Below are positions 44,476-53,218 of a stretch of DNA of 64,000 nucleotides, piece by piece. Positions within the stretch are counted from its first letter, which is position 1; each line of letters begins with the position of its first letter. The translations under genes were made by a program, and so were the position numbers. The DNA is from Bacillus sp. FJAT-27225 (lineage in GTDB: Bacteria; Bacillota; Bacilli; Bacillales; Cytobacillaceae). Under the pieces are notes generated by a model. That model saw only the letters and a list, made by a program, of their open reading frames with translations, did not search any database and had not been told where the DNA came from. The stretch is from the NCBI RefSeq assembly GCF_001685025.1, contig NZ_MAYU01000001.1, positions 310,001 through 374,000 of the forward strand, written 5' to 3'.

Positions 44476-45507
44476 GTGTTTACAGCAATATTTTCATCGT
44501 TTGAGTCAGGCATCATCTATGCAATCATGGCACTCGGTGTATACCTGTCATTCAGGATCCTCGACTTTCCAGACCTGACAGTAGACGGCAGCTTCGTGAT
44601 TGGAGCTGCCGTGGCGGCAACGATGATCGTCAACGGTCAGAATCCTTTTATTGCGACTATTACGGCATTGGTTGCAGGATTCTTGGCGGGCTGTATGACA
44701 GGGCTGCTTCATACTGTTGGCAAAATCAATGAATTACTATCTGGAATATTGATGATGATCGCTCTTTACTCAATCAACCTGAGGATTATGGGCAGGCCGA
44801 ATGTTCCGCTCCTAAATCAGGAAACTTCCTTGACCACAGTAAAAGAGGTTTCGGAAAAATCAGGGATTGATGCGTTTTTTAATAATGTATTGACAGCAGT
44901 AGGCCTTGGCGGGAACTTGCCGTCTTCATGGGGTATCCTGTTGTTCATGATCGTTGTTACGCTTTTAATTAAATTTTTTACAGACTGGTTCCTGAAAACT
45001 GAAGTCGGGCTTGCGGTCAGGGCAACTGGCGATAACAAAAAAATGATCAGCAGCTTTTCAGCAAATACAAATATCCTTATTATCCTTGGCCTTGGGATCT
45101 CAAATGCCATGGTTGCTTTCTCAGGTGCATTGATTGCCCAGCAGGGCGGGTTTGCTGACGTTGGTATGGGGATTGGGATGATTGTCATTGGTCTTGCTTC
45201 TGTTATTATAGGCGAAGCGTTGTTTGGAACAAAGACGATTGCCAGAACAACCCTTGCTGTCATTGGGGGAGCCATCATCTACAGAATCGTCGTCACGCTG
45301 GCATTGAGAGTGGATTTCCTGGATCCAGGTGATATGAAATTGATTACAGCGCTGATTGTTATCACAGCACTTGTTGGCCCGAATCTCTATCGAGGGATGA
45401 AGGAAAAAAACAGAAAGGCTAAGAAGCGTGCAGAACGGCTTTCCCTTCTGCAGACACAGGGTGTAAGGAAGGGGGAGAGCCATGCTGCGCTTAAATCAGA
45501 TTCATAA
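44476..45507 (+). CDS. ABC transporter permease (COG4120-like)
   Basis: This 343-residue protein has about nine hydrophobic segments, related to the branched-chain amino acid/LivH-type permeases (ALGVYLSFRILDFPDLTVDGSFVIGAA, GLAVRATGDNKKM). It has a basic C-terminal tail. It pairs with the binding protein upstream and the ATPase whose start overlaps its end by 26 bases. GTG start after GAAGG. Confidence 0.9.
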   Translation: MFTAIFSSFESGIIYAIMALGVYLSFRILDFPDLTVDGSFVIGAAVAATMIVNGQNPFIATITALVAGFLAGCMTGLLHTVGKINELLSGILMMIALYSINLRIMGRPNVPLLNQETSLTTVKEVSEKSGIDAFFNNVLTAVGLGGNLPSSWGILLFMIVVTLLIKFFTDWFLKTEVGLAVRATGDNKKMISSFSANTNILIILGLGISNAMVAFSGALIAQQGGFADVGMGIGMIVIGLASVIIGEALFGTKTIARTTLAVIGGAIIYRIVVTLALRVDFLDPGDMKLITALIVITALVGPNLYRGMKEKNRKAKKRAERLSLLQTQGVRKGESHAALKSDS

Positions 45508-46276
45508 AGTATTCAATGAAGGTACACCTGATGAGAAAGTAGCCATTGACCATGTTGACCTTGAACTGAAAAGAGGCGATTTCGTTACTGTCATTGGAAG
45601 TAACGGAGCTGGCAAATCGACACTCATGAATATCATCTCGGGAGCCCTACAGCCTGATGTGGGGGAAATCTTCCTCGACGGTAAAAATGTTACCGGAATG
45701 TTGGAACACACCCGCTCGAAGTTGATTGGCAGGGTATTCCAGGATCCGATGGCCGGTACCGCACCAAGCATGACAATAGAAGAAAATCTGGCAATGGCCT
45801 ACTCTCGCAACAAAACCAGAACGTTGCGCCAGGGCGTCACCAAAAAACGAAGAGAACTTTTTAAAGAAGTACTTGAAACACTTCACCTCGGACTTGAAAA
45901 CAGGCTGAATGCAAAAGTCGGTCTTCTTTCCGGCGGGGAACGGCAGGCGCTGTCACTTTTGATGGCAACATTCACAGAGCCATGTGTTCTTCTTCTGGAT
46001 GAGCATACAGCAGCGCTTGATCCTTCAAGGGCTGAACTGATTTCAAACCTGACCAGACAAGTCATTGATCAATATGGGCTGACTACACTGATGGTCACCC
46101 ACAATATGCAGCAGGCTATCGACCTCGGAAATCGATTAATCATGATGGATAAGGGACAAATCATTCTTGAAGTCAATGAAGAGGACAAAAAGAAACTGAC
46201 AATTGAAACCTTGCTGGAAGAATTCCAACGGATTCGCGGAACTCAAATGGCAAATGACCGGGCTCTTCTAACGTAA
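45482..46276 (+). CDS. ABC transporter ATP-binding protein (COG1101-like)
   Basis: This 264-residue ATPase has Walker A IGSNGAGKST, Q-loop VFQDP, signature LLSGGERQALS, Walker B VLLLDEHTAALDPS and H-loop VTHN. It energises the permease at 44476. The translation start overlaps the permease gene, with GGGGGAGA upstream. Confidence 0.94.
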   Translation: MLRLNQIHKVFNEGTPDEKVAIDHVDLELKRGDFVTVIGSNGAGKSTLMNIISGALQPDVGEIFLDGKNVTGMLEHTRSKLIGRVFQDPMAGTAPSMTIEENLAMAYSRNKTRTLRQGVTKKRRELFKEVLETLHLGLENRLNAKVGLLSGGERQALSLLMATFTEPCVLLLDEHTAALDPSRAELISNLTRQVIDQYGLTTLMVTHNMQQAIDLGNRLIMMDKGQIILEVNEEDKKKLTIETLLEEFQRIRGTQMANDRALLT

Positions 46277-46314
46277 GGCAAATGAGGATATACGAAAAAA
46301 CGGGGGACAGCAAT

Positions 46315-46701
46315 ATGAAGCCTGGAATGGCAATTGGCCAATCTGAAACTCTTCAGCTGAAAGTCACTCCTGACATGTTCGCCGAATTTGGCGGTCAGGT
46401 TGTCCATCCTGCCTATTCCACAGCATGGATGGTCTACCATATGGAGTGGGCCTCACGTTTGATTATCCTTCCTTACCTTGAAGATGGTGAAGAAGGGATG
46501 GGGGCAGAAGTTTCTTTGAAACATATCGCCCCGGCAAGAGACCAAGATGAAATCACAGTGACTGCCACAGTCAGTTTGCTCGAGGGAAATGCTGTCTGGA
46601 CAGATGTACAGGCAAGAACCACTTCAAAATTAATAGGTGCAGGGTCTGTAAAACAAGTCATATTGCCTAAATTAAAGATTAATAAATTGCTAAAAACATA
46701 G
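46315..46701 (+). CDS. Hotdog-fold thioesterase family protein
   Basis: This 128-residue hotdog protein is similar to fluoroacetyl-CoA thioesterase-like proteins (MFAEFGGQVVHPAYSTAWMVYHMEWASR, VSLKHIAPARDQDEITVTATV). In the aromatic block a PaaI-like job, freeing CoA from dead-end intermediates, is plausible but not shown. ATG 46315 lies 8 bases after GGGGG. Confidence 0.78.
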   Translation: MKPGMAIGQSETLQLKVTPDMFAEFGGQVVHPAYSTAWMVYHMEWASRLIILPYLEDGEEGMGAEVSLKHIAPARDQDEITVTATVSLLEGNAVWTDVQARTTSKLIGAGSVKQVILPKLKINKLLKT

Positions 46702-46728
46702 AATATAAGAGGAACTAATGAATCTTAA

Positions 46729-47042
46729 TTTAATTGAAGTGGAAGGCGCGAGCTCGTTCGAAAATGCAAAAAACGCATTTTCTCCTGCGGTGCTTTTTCA
46801 GGAAGATTATTCAACGTCCCGTGGGAGCAGCGGGACAGGTGAGACCCCACAGGCGCTTGCGCCGAGGAGAAAGAAATGCGAAGGCGACTGCCCAGCTCCG
46901 ACAAGCGCTGCAGGGCCTGAAGCGGAAGTCGTTCTTTGACTTCAGCCGAAGGACCGAAGCGACCTCGAGGAGCTAGGAACCGCAGCTAGACAGGCTCACC
47001 GCACGCCCCACGGAAAGCGAAGCGCCTGTAGCGAAAATTAAA
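46729..47042. repeat. MITE-like palindromic element, copy 2, interrupted (314 bp)
   Basis: The ends TTTAATT (46729-46735) and AATTAAA (47036-47042) are inverted repeats. The interior matches the reverse complement of the 134-bp element at 13327-13460 at three blocks: GTGGAAGGCGCG, GAGACCCCACAGGCGCTTGCGCCGAGGAG (in parts), and CCCCACGGAAAGCGAAGCGCC. Two extra segments are inserted, one carrying GCGACTGCCCAGCTCCGAC, which I recognise as another recurrent Bacillaceae intergenic motif. No real gene lies in it. Confidence 0.72.
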
Positions 47043-47045
47043 AGG

Positions 47046-47073
47046 TTAAACTTATTCGTTCCTCTTATATAAT
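47046..47073 (+). promoter_or_regulatory. Candidate promoter for the phenylalanine catabolic genes
   Basis: TTAAAC (47046-47051), a 16-base spacer and TATAAT (47068-47073). The -10 is perfect and the -35 weak. Confidence 0.4.
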
Positions 47074-47086
47074 TACAGATTGCGAT

Positions 47087-47123
47087 AACAAAGAAACAGC
47101 CTTTCACGGTATGTTTCTTTGTT
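47087..47123 (+). promoter_or_regulatory. 12-bp perfect inverted repeat in the phenylalanine dehydrogenase leader
   Basis: AACAAAGAAACA (47087-47098) and TGTTTCTTTGTT (47112-47123) are exact complements with a 13-base centre and no T run after them. It lies just downstream of the candidate promoter and may be an operator or leader hairpin. Confidence 0.5.
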
Positions 47124-47251
47124 GCTGTATAGGGATTCAATTTGCTTTAAAGCGGTGAAGCGGTTTAATCTAGGGCAGAAATGGAACGTTACTTTTAACA
47201 AAACAGCCATTGTCATCCAGACAGGCACAGGCTTTTGAAAGGAGAGACAAA

Positions 47252-48394
47252 ATGAAAGCGTTATCATATACGGGAGGAATTGGCACCATGGATATATTCA
47301 CTCAAATAAGCGGGCATGAACAGGTTGTTTTTTGCAACGATGAACAGACCGGATTGAGAGCAATCATTGCGATACACAGTACAAAGCTTGGCCCTGCACT
47401 CGGCGGCTGCCGGATGCGGCCATATGAAAGTACAGAAGCAGCACTCGAGGATGTATTGCGCCTTTCAAAAGGAATGACATATAAATGCGCCGCTGCCGAT
47501 GTGGATTTCGGTGGAGGAAAGGCTGTAATCATTGGAGATCCAATGAAAGACAAGACACCAGAGTTATTCAGAGCATTCGGCCAGTTTGTCGAGTCATTAA
47601 ATGGACGGTTTTATACTGGTACAGATATGGGGACTACCCCGGAGGATTTTGTCCATGCAATGAAGGAAACAAATTGCATTGTCGGTGTAGACCAAGCCTA
47701 TGGAGGAAGCGGCGACTCTTCGATTCCAACGGCTCAAGGAGTTTTGTATGGAATTCAGGCAACGAATTATGTGATATGGGGAACCAATAACCTTTCGGGT
47801 AAAAGTTATGCAATTCAAGGGCTGGGGAAGGTAGGTTTTAAAGTCGCTGAACATCTGCTCAAGGAAGGAGCAGACCTTTATGTAACTGATATTAATGAGG
47901 AAGCGATCAACCGCCTTGCTGAACAGGCGAAGGCGATGGGGTCGGCCATAAAAACGGTGGCGGCAAATGAAATTTATTCTGTTCCTGCAGATGTCTTTGT
48001 CCCTTGCGCGCTTGGCGGAGTTATTAATGATGATACGATTCCGCTGTTTAAATGCCATGCTGTAGCAGGTTCCGCAAATAATCAACTGGCAGAGATCAGA
48101 CATGGAAAGCTTCTCCAAGAAAAAGGCATTCTCTATGCACCTGATTATATTGTAAATGCAGGCGGACTTATTCAGGTTGCCGATGAATTGTATACCCCAA
48201 ATCCGGAAAGAGTGCTTCAAAAAACAAAGGCAATTTATGATTGTCTGCTTGATGTGTATAAACGTGCAGAACAGGATGGGCTTACGACCGTGGAAGCGGC
48301 CAATCATTTCTGTGAGGCAAGAATCGAGGCCCGCTCAAGGAGAAACAGCTTTTTTACCCATGCCAAGCCTCCAAAGTGGGCAATCAGGTCATAG
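47252..48394 (+). CDS. pdh: Phenylalanine dehydrogenase
   Basis: This 380-residue NAD+-dependent amino acid dehydrogenase oxidatively deaminates L-phenylalanine to phenylpyruvate. It fits phenylalanine rather than leucine dehydrogenase: [80 protein letters not shown] and the C-terminal [14 protein letters not shown] follow the Bacillus badius/sphaericus-type enzymes, also about 380 residues. The NAD loop is [12 protein letters not shown]. The ATG at 47252 has GGAGAG; ATG 47288 is a weaker alternative. Confidence 0.93.
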   Translation: MKALSYTGGIGTMDIFTQISGHEQVVFCNDEQTGLRAIIAIHSTKLGPALGGCRMRPYESTEAALEDVLRLSKGMTYKCAAADVDFGGGKAVIIGDPMKDKTPELFRAFGQFVESLNGRFYTGTDMGTTPEDFVHAMKETNCIVGVDQAYGGSGDSSIPTAQGVLYGIQATNYVIWGTNNLSGKSYAIQGLGKVGFKVAEHLLKEGADLYVTDINEEAINRLAEQAKAMGSAIKTVAANEIYSVPADVFVPCALGGVINDDTIPLFKCHAVAGSANNQLAEIRHGKLLQEKGILYAPDYIVNAGGLIQVADELYTPNPERVLQKTKAIYDCLLDVYKRAEQDGLTTVEAANHFCEARIEARSRRNSFFTHAKPPKWAIRS

Positions 48395-48432
48395 CGGTTG
48401 GCGATTATTTTATATAAAAGGGGGCGAACGCC

Positions 48433-49500
48433 GTGGAGGAAACATTCCCGGTACTTCACATCATGGATGAACAAGGCAATGTAACAGACCCTTCATGGAA
48501 ACAAAGAATTTCGAAGGAACTTGCGATTACATTTTATAAACAAATGATACGGATTAGAACACTTGACAGGAAGGCTGTCAGTTTGCAGCGGCAGGGCAGG
48601 ATTGGAACGTACGCCCCATTTGAAGGGCAAGAAGCATCCCAGGTCGGAAGCGCTCTTGCATTGCGCCCGGATGATTGGTTTTTTCCCACATACCGGGACC
48701 ATGGCGCAGCACTAGTATTCGGCCATTCGCTTCGAAATATCCTGCTGTTCTGGAATGGCAGGAACGAAGGCTGTATTCCGCCCGACGGAAAAAAAATCTT
48801 CCCGCCTGGCATCCCGATTGCAACCCAGATTCCCCATGCAGCAGGTGCCGCCCTGGCTGAAAAAATGAAGGGAACATCATGTGCCGCATTAACTTATTTT
48901 GGCGATGGGGCAACCTCAGAAGGCGATTTTCATGAAGGGCTGAATTTCGCCAGTGTCATGAAAGCTCCGGTTGTCTTCTTTAATCAAAACAATGGCTATG
49001 CCATCTCGGTACCGGTTGAAAAGCAAATGAATTCTAAAACAATTGCCCAAAAAGCGGTCGCATACGGAATTCCAGGTGTTCGGATTGACGGAAATGATGT
49101 GTTTGCTGTTTATTTCGAAACGATGAAGGCACTAGAGCGGGCGAGAGCAGGCGAAGGCCCGACACTCATTGAAGCCATTACATGGCGTTATGGCGCCCAT
49201 ACAACAGCGGACGATCCATCCAAGTACAGGGACCAGGCTGAAAGCCATGAGCGAAGGAAGAGAATTGATCCAATTTTAAGGCTTGAGAGATTCCTGAAAA
49301 ATGAAGGTTTTTATGATGAAGAGGAGCTTAATGCCTTTGAAGAGGAAGCAATAGCTGAAATCGACCGCGGAGTAATGGAAATGGAACAATTTCCTCCCGC
49401 AAATCCGGCAGACATTTTTGACTTTGTTTTTGAAAGGCCGGTCTGGCCGCTTGAAAAACAGAAACAGGAATACCTTCAGCTAATGAAAGGAGGGCAATGA
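48433..49500 (+). CDS. 2-oxoacid dehydrogenase E1 alpha subunit
   Basis: This 355-residue thiamine diphosphate subunit has the cofactor motif GDGATSEGDFHEGLNFASVMKAPVVFFNQNN (GDG to NN). Also visible are RQGRIGTYAPFEGQEASQVG, the YRDHGAALVFG region near the active site and a phosphorylation-loop-like RYGAHTTADDPSKYR. It begins the E1-E2-E3 set directly after phenylalanine dehydrogenase, which points to phenylpyruvate as substrate (inference). GTG start after GGGGG. Confidence 0.93.
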   Translation: MEETFPVLHIMDEQGNVTDPSWKQRISKELAITFYKQMIRIRTLDRKAVSLQRQGRIGTYAPFEGQEASQVGSALALRPDDWFFPTYRDHGAALVFGHSLRNILLFWNGRNEGCIPPDGKKIFPPGIPIATQIPHAAGAALAEKMKGTSCAALTYFGDGATSEGDFHEGLNFASVMKAPVVFFNQNNGYAISVPVEKQMNSKTIAQKAVAYGIPGVRIDGNDVFAVYFETMKALERARAGEGPTLIEAITWRYGAHTTADDPSKYRDQAESHERRKRIDPILRLERFLKNEGFYDEEELNAFEEEAIAEIDRGVMEMEQFPPANPADIFDFVFERPVWPLEKQKQEYLQLMKGGQ

Positions 49501-50495
49501 TGGACACTGTCACGAAGACGAAGACAATGACAATGGTTCAGGCGATAAATGACGGCCTTTCTGAAATGCTAAAGAACCGCAGCGACGTCATCCTCCTTGG
49601 TGAGGATATTGGCAAAAATGGAGGGGTGTTCCGGGTAACGGATGGCCTGCAGGAACAATTTGGAGAAATGCGGGTAATCGATACTCCGTTATCTGAAGCC
49701 GGCTTCATTGGTGCAGCAATTGGCATGGCAGCAAACGGCTTCAGGCCAGTGGCCGAAATCCAGTTTCTTGGGTTTATTTATCCAGCTTATGAACAAATTA
49801 TGACACATGCTTCACGGCTACGAATGAGAACGTATGGACACTTTACCGTACCGATGGTTATCCGGGCTCCTTATGGGGCAGGTGTACGCGCCCCTGAAAT
49901 TCATTGTGACAGCACGGAAGCGTTGTTCACGCATATGCCCGGCCTGAAGGTTGTTTGTCCTTCGTCTGCCTACGACGCAAAGGGGCTGCTCATTGCGTCA
50001 ATCCTTGATCCGGATCCTGTCCTGTACCTTGAGCCGATGAGGCTTTACCGCTCAGTCAAGGACGAAGTGCCAGAAGGAATTTTCGAAGTAGAGATTGGCA
50101 AAGGAAAGAAGCTTCAAGATGGGGAAGATGTAACGGTCATTTGTTGGGGAGCTATGGTCCCGATTGTGATGGAAGCCGCCAAAAATATGGCGAAAAAAGG
50201 GATTCGCTGTGATTGTCTGGATATGAGGACATTATACCCGCTAGATAAGGACTTGATTGCCGAATCCGTCCAAAAAACCGGAAGAACTGTAATCGTACAT
50301 GAAGCCCATGCTACCGGTGGTGTTGGCAATGATATTTTATCCATCATCAATGATACTTCTTTCCTTTATCAAAAAGCCCCGGTGGAACGGGTGACCGGGT
50401 TTGACAGCCCCGTCCCTTATTTCGGTTTTGAAGACCATTATTTGCCGACACCGAAGCGGGTGGAAGCCGCAATTGAAAAAGTCATGCGTTTTTAG
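49500..50495 (+). CDS. 2-oxoacid dehydrogenase E1 beta subunit
   Basis: This roughly 331-residue partner of E1 alpha has MVQAINDGLSEMLKNRSDVILLGEDIG, RVIDTPLSEAGFIGAAIG, EIQFLGFIYPAYEQI and IVHEAHATGGVG. The last base of the E1 alpha stop is the first base of ATG 49500, with GGAGG 6 bases upstream, so expression is coupled. A start at 49497 is possible. Confidence 0.93.
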   Translation: MDTVTKTKTMTMVQAINDGLSEMLKNRSDVILLGEDIGKNGGVFRVTDGLQEQFGEMRVIDTPLSEAGFIGAAIGMAANGFRPVAEIQFLGFIYPAYEQIMTHASRLRMRTYGHFTVPMVIRAPYGAGVRAPEIHCDSTEALFTHMPGLKVVCPSSAYDAKGLLIASILDPDPVLYLEPMRLYRSVKDEVPEGIFEVEIGKGKKLQDGEDVTVICWGAMVPIVMEAAKNMAKKGIRCDCLDMRTLYPLDKDLIAESVQKTGRTVIVHEAHATGGVGNDILSIINDTSFLYQKAPVERVTGFDSPVPYFGFEDHYLPTPKRVEAAIEKVMRF

Positions 50496-50506
50496 GAGGT
50501 GGCAGA

Positions 50507-51748
50507 ATGGAGGTTAAACTCCACGACATAGGTGAAGGTATGGCAGAGGCAGGCATTAACTGCTTTCTCGTCAAGCCCGGCGACTTTGTAAAGGCAGATG
50601 ACCCTTTGCTTGAAGTACAGACAGACAAAATGACCGCGGAGATTCCATCTCCAGCTGCGGGAATTGTCAAGGAATTCAAAGTAAATCCCGGAGATACAGT
50701 TCCGGTTGGGACGACCCTGCTCATTTTGGAAGCATCCGCAACATTAGGGAGGCAACCAGAGAAAGTCGCCGCAATTCCTGAATATAAAAAAGGCGGCGCT
50801 GAAGTTGAGGGGCCAAGTTCCGTTAACGGAACCTCACAAGTAAAACCTATATTCCCAAGAATTCTTGCTTCGCCCTATACCCGCAAAATTGCGAGAGAGC
50901 ATGGCATTCGGCTTGAAGATGTCACCGGGACAGGGCCAGCGGGCCGGATAATGGATACTGACGTTTACAATTTTTTAGAAAACCTCACAACCAACGACTC
51001 TCAACAACAAACAGGCTTAACTGAAGCAGAGCCTAAAATAGACCAACCTCAAACAGTAAAGCCAGTTCCGTTCCGGGGAAGGCGCCGGCAAATTGCCAAA
51101 AACATGCTTCATTCTATCCAGACCATTCCTCATTGTACACATTTTGAAGAAATCGATGTTACGAATCTCATAGAATTCAGAAAAGAACTTAAGGCATCCA
51201 ACATACAACTATCTGCTACGGCTATATTTATTAAAACATTATCGGTTTGCTTAAAAGAGTTTCCGATTTTTAACGCCATTCTGGATGAAGAAAACGAGGT
51301 TATCAATCTAAATGACCATCATCATATCGGGACAGCAGTTGATACTGAGGATGGATTGATTGTCCCGGTCATCCGGAACGTCCAAGCCAAATCGTTAACT
51401 GAAATCCATTCCGAAATGAAGGCGCTTACAGAAAAAGCATTGAGAAATCAGTTAACTATTAAGGATATCCAGGGTGGAACCTTCACAGTCAGCAACGTGG
51501 GCCCGCTTGGCGGCAGCATAGGAGCTACCCCGATTATTCAGCACCCCCAGGTTGCCCTAGTCTCCTTCCATAAAACGAAAAAGATGCCGGTTGTAAATGA
51601 GCGCGATGAAATTGAAATACGCTCGATTATGAACCTTTCCATGTCGTTTGACCATAGAGTGGCGGATGGGGCGTCAGCGGTGAAATTCACAAATAAATTC
51701 GCAGCATATATCGCAAACCCTCAGCTGCTATTACTGGAGTTGGTTTAG
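50507..51748 (+). CDS. 2-oxoacid dehydrogenase E2 (dihydrolipoyl acyltransferase)
   Basis: This 413-residue protein has one lipoyl domain (residues 1-76, lipoylated lysine in QTDKMTAE, about K41), an E3/E1-binding domain (about 120-155, ASPYTRKIAREHGIRLEDVTGTGPAGRI) and a catalytic domain with HRVADG (catalytic His and Asp). It would transfer the acyl group, here proposed to be phenylacetyl, to CoA. AGGAGG precedes the ATG, 11 bases after E1 beta. Confidence 0.93.
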   Translation: MEVKLHDIGEGMAEAGINCFLVKPGDFVKADDPLLEVQTDKMTAEIPSPAAGIVKEFKVNPGDTVPVGTTLLILEASATLGRQPEKVAAIPEYKKGGAEVEGPSSVNGTSQVKPIFPRILASPYTRKIAREHGIRLEDVTGTGPAGRIMDTDVYNFLENLTTNDSQQQTGLTEAEPKIDQPQTVKPVPFRGRRRQIAKNMLHSIQTIPHCTHFEEIDVTNLIEFRKELKASNIQLSATAIFIKTLSVCLKEFPIFNAILDEENEVINLNDHHHIGTAVDTEDGLIVPVIRNVQAKSLTEIHSEMKALTEKALRNQLTIKDIQGGTFTVSNVGPLGGSIGATPIIQHPQVALVSFHKTKKMPVVNERDEIEIRSIMNLSMSFDHRVADGASAVKFTNKFAAYIANPQLLLLELV

Positions 51749-53188
51749 ATGGTTGTCGGTGAAATGGCAAACCAGGCAGATCTTATCGTCATTGGCGGCG
51801 GTCCCGGCGGGTATCATGCAGCGATCCGGGCAGCACAGCTTGGCCGCCATGTATTGCTTATCGAAAAAGCTGATTTAGGCGGGATTTGCCTGAATAAAGG
51901 ATGCATCCCTTCAAAAGTATTGACTACAGCCTCTGCCAGAATGGAAGATTCCAAGAAAAATGCCGCCCTTGGCATTGAGGCTGAAAGCATACGTTTAAAC
52001 TTTGAAAAATTAAGAGAGTACCAGCAAAAGACGATACAGGGATTACAAGCTGGAATTGAAGCCCTTTGCAAGGCCAATAAAGTGCAAATTGCAAAGGGGA
52101 CAGCGGTGTTTCTTTCCGAAAACCGGATCGGTGTTGAGGACGGGGACCACTATGAACTTTATGATTTTAACCATGCAATCATTGCAGCAGGAGTCCGCCC
52201 AGCGAAGGATAGCCGGTTCAGGAATGGGAAACGGGTTGTGGATTCCTGGTCGATCTCGTTTTTGGACGATATTCCAGAGCACCTTGTTATATATGGTTCA
52301 GACATCATTCAACTTGAGATGGCGATGGCTTACCGGGGGCTCGGCTCGAATGTAACCTTGCTTTTACCCGAAGGCACGGAAGACATTCCGTTTGATTCAT
52401 CGATCGCTAAGGAACTTTTTCGTATTTTTAAAAAAGAAAAAATTACTGTCATGAAAAATTGTTCCATTAAGGAGGTGGTTGAACAGGAAGACGGAGTTTC
52501 GGTCGAAACGTCAGATGAAACTGTTTTTGCCTCACATTTCTTTTATCAAGAAATGAAGCAGCCAGCCAGTGATGAGCTTGGGTTAAATCGAATAGGACTA
52601 CGTCTTGACAACGATGGTTTTGTAGAGGTCGATGAGCGGTGCAGAACGAATTTAGGCAGGATTTATGCGATCGGGGATAGTACAGGAGCTCCTTTTCTTG
52701 CTTCAAAAGCGATTAAACAGGGGAAGGTTGCAGCGGAGGCTGCTTGTGGAAGCAGTACGGCGATTACAGACTTCCGTTTTCTTCCCAAGGTTGCATTTAC
52801 CCGGCCGCCGATCGCTGCGGCAGGCCTGACTGAAAAAAGAGCAGCGGTTGAAGGCTTTTCAATCAAGGTTAGCCAGTTTCCGCTCTCATCAAATGGTTTT
52901 AGCGGGCTTTCAGGGAAACGCGATGGTCTTGTTAAAATTATTACCGAACAAGGTACTGATGTTATTCTCGGAGTTCATATCATTGGTGAAGGAGCACATG
53001 ATTTGTTGTTTGGAGGGGTGTTAGGACTTGAGATGGGGGCCCGGGAAGAAGATTTTACATTTCCTGTCTACCCGCATCCCGGTCTTTCCGAAGCGCTGCT
53101 TGAAGCAACTGAAGGAATTGCTGGGAAAGCTGTCCACCTGAAGCCTCAAAAACGTGCTGAACGGGAGCCAGTAACTGAGAATTTTTAA
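51749..53188 (+). CDS. Dihydrolipoyl dehydrogenase (E3) with atypical NAD-binding loop
   Basis: This 479-residue protein has the FAD loop IGGGPGGYHAAIRAAQLG, redox cysteines in GGICLNKGCIPSK, FAD motif YAIGDSTG and active base in HPGLSEALLEA. The second dinucleotide loop reads VIYGSDIIQLEMA where the family has GGGxIGxE, and the GRRPNTD region reads EMKQPASD. NAD binding or rate may therefore differ. The ATG follows the E2 stop directly. Confidence 0.9.
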   Translation: MVVGEMANQADLIVIGGGPGGYHAAIRAAQLGRHVLLIEKADLGGICLNKGCIPSKVLTTASARMEDSKKNAALGIEAESIRLNFEKLREYQQKTIQGLQAGIEALCKANKVQIAKGTAVFLSENRIGVEDGDHYELYDFNHAIIAAGVRPAKDSRFRNGKRVVDSWSISFLDDIPEHLVIYGSDIIQLEMAMAYRGLGSNVTLLLPEGTEDIPFDSSIAKELFRIFKKEKITVMKNCSIKEVVEQEDGVSVETSDETVFASHFFYQEMKQPASDELGLNRIGLRLDNDGFVEVDERCRTNLGRIYAIGDSTGAPFLASKAIKQGKVAAEAACGSSTAITDFRFLPKVAFTRPPIAAAGLTEKRAAVEGFSIKVSQFPLSSNGFSGLSGKRDGLVKIITEQGTDVILGVHIIGEGAHDLLFGGVLGLEMGAREEDFTFPVYPHPGLSEALLEATEGIAGKAVHLKPQKRAEREPVTENF

Positions 53189-53218
53189 TCATTAAAAAAA
53201 CCAAAGGAGGCTACATAT

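Noticed and set aside
46718-46976. Two overlapping plus-strand ORFs after the thioesterase gene
   Set aside because: They lie inside the GC-rich palindromic repeat element, lack ribosome sites and show no protein-like pattern.
47252-48394. Leucine dehydrogenase
   Set aside because: Several family-specific segments ([24 protein letters not shown]-terminal SFFT..PKW) agree with phenylalanine dehydrogenase, and the length fits it too.
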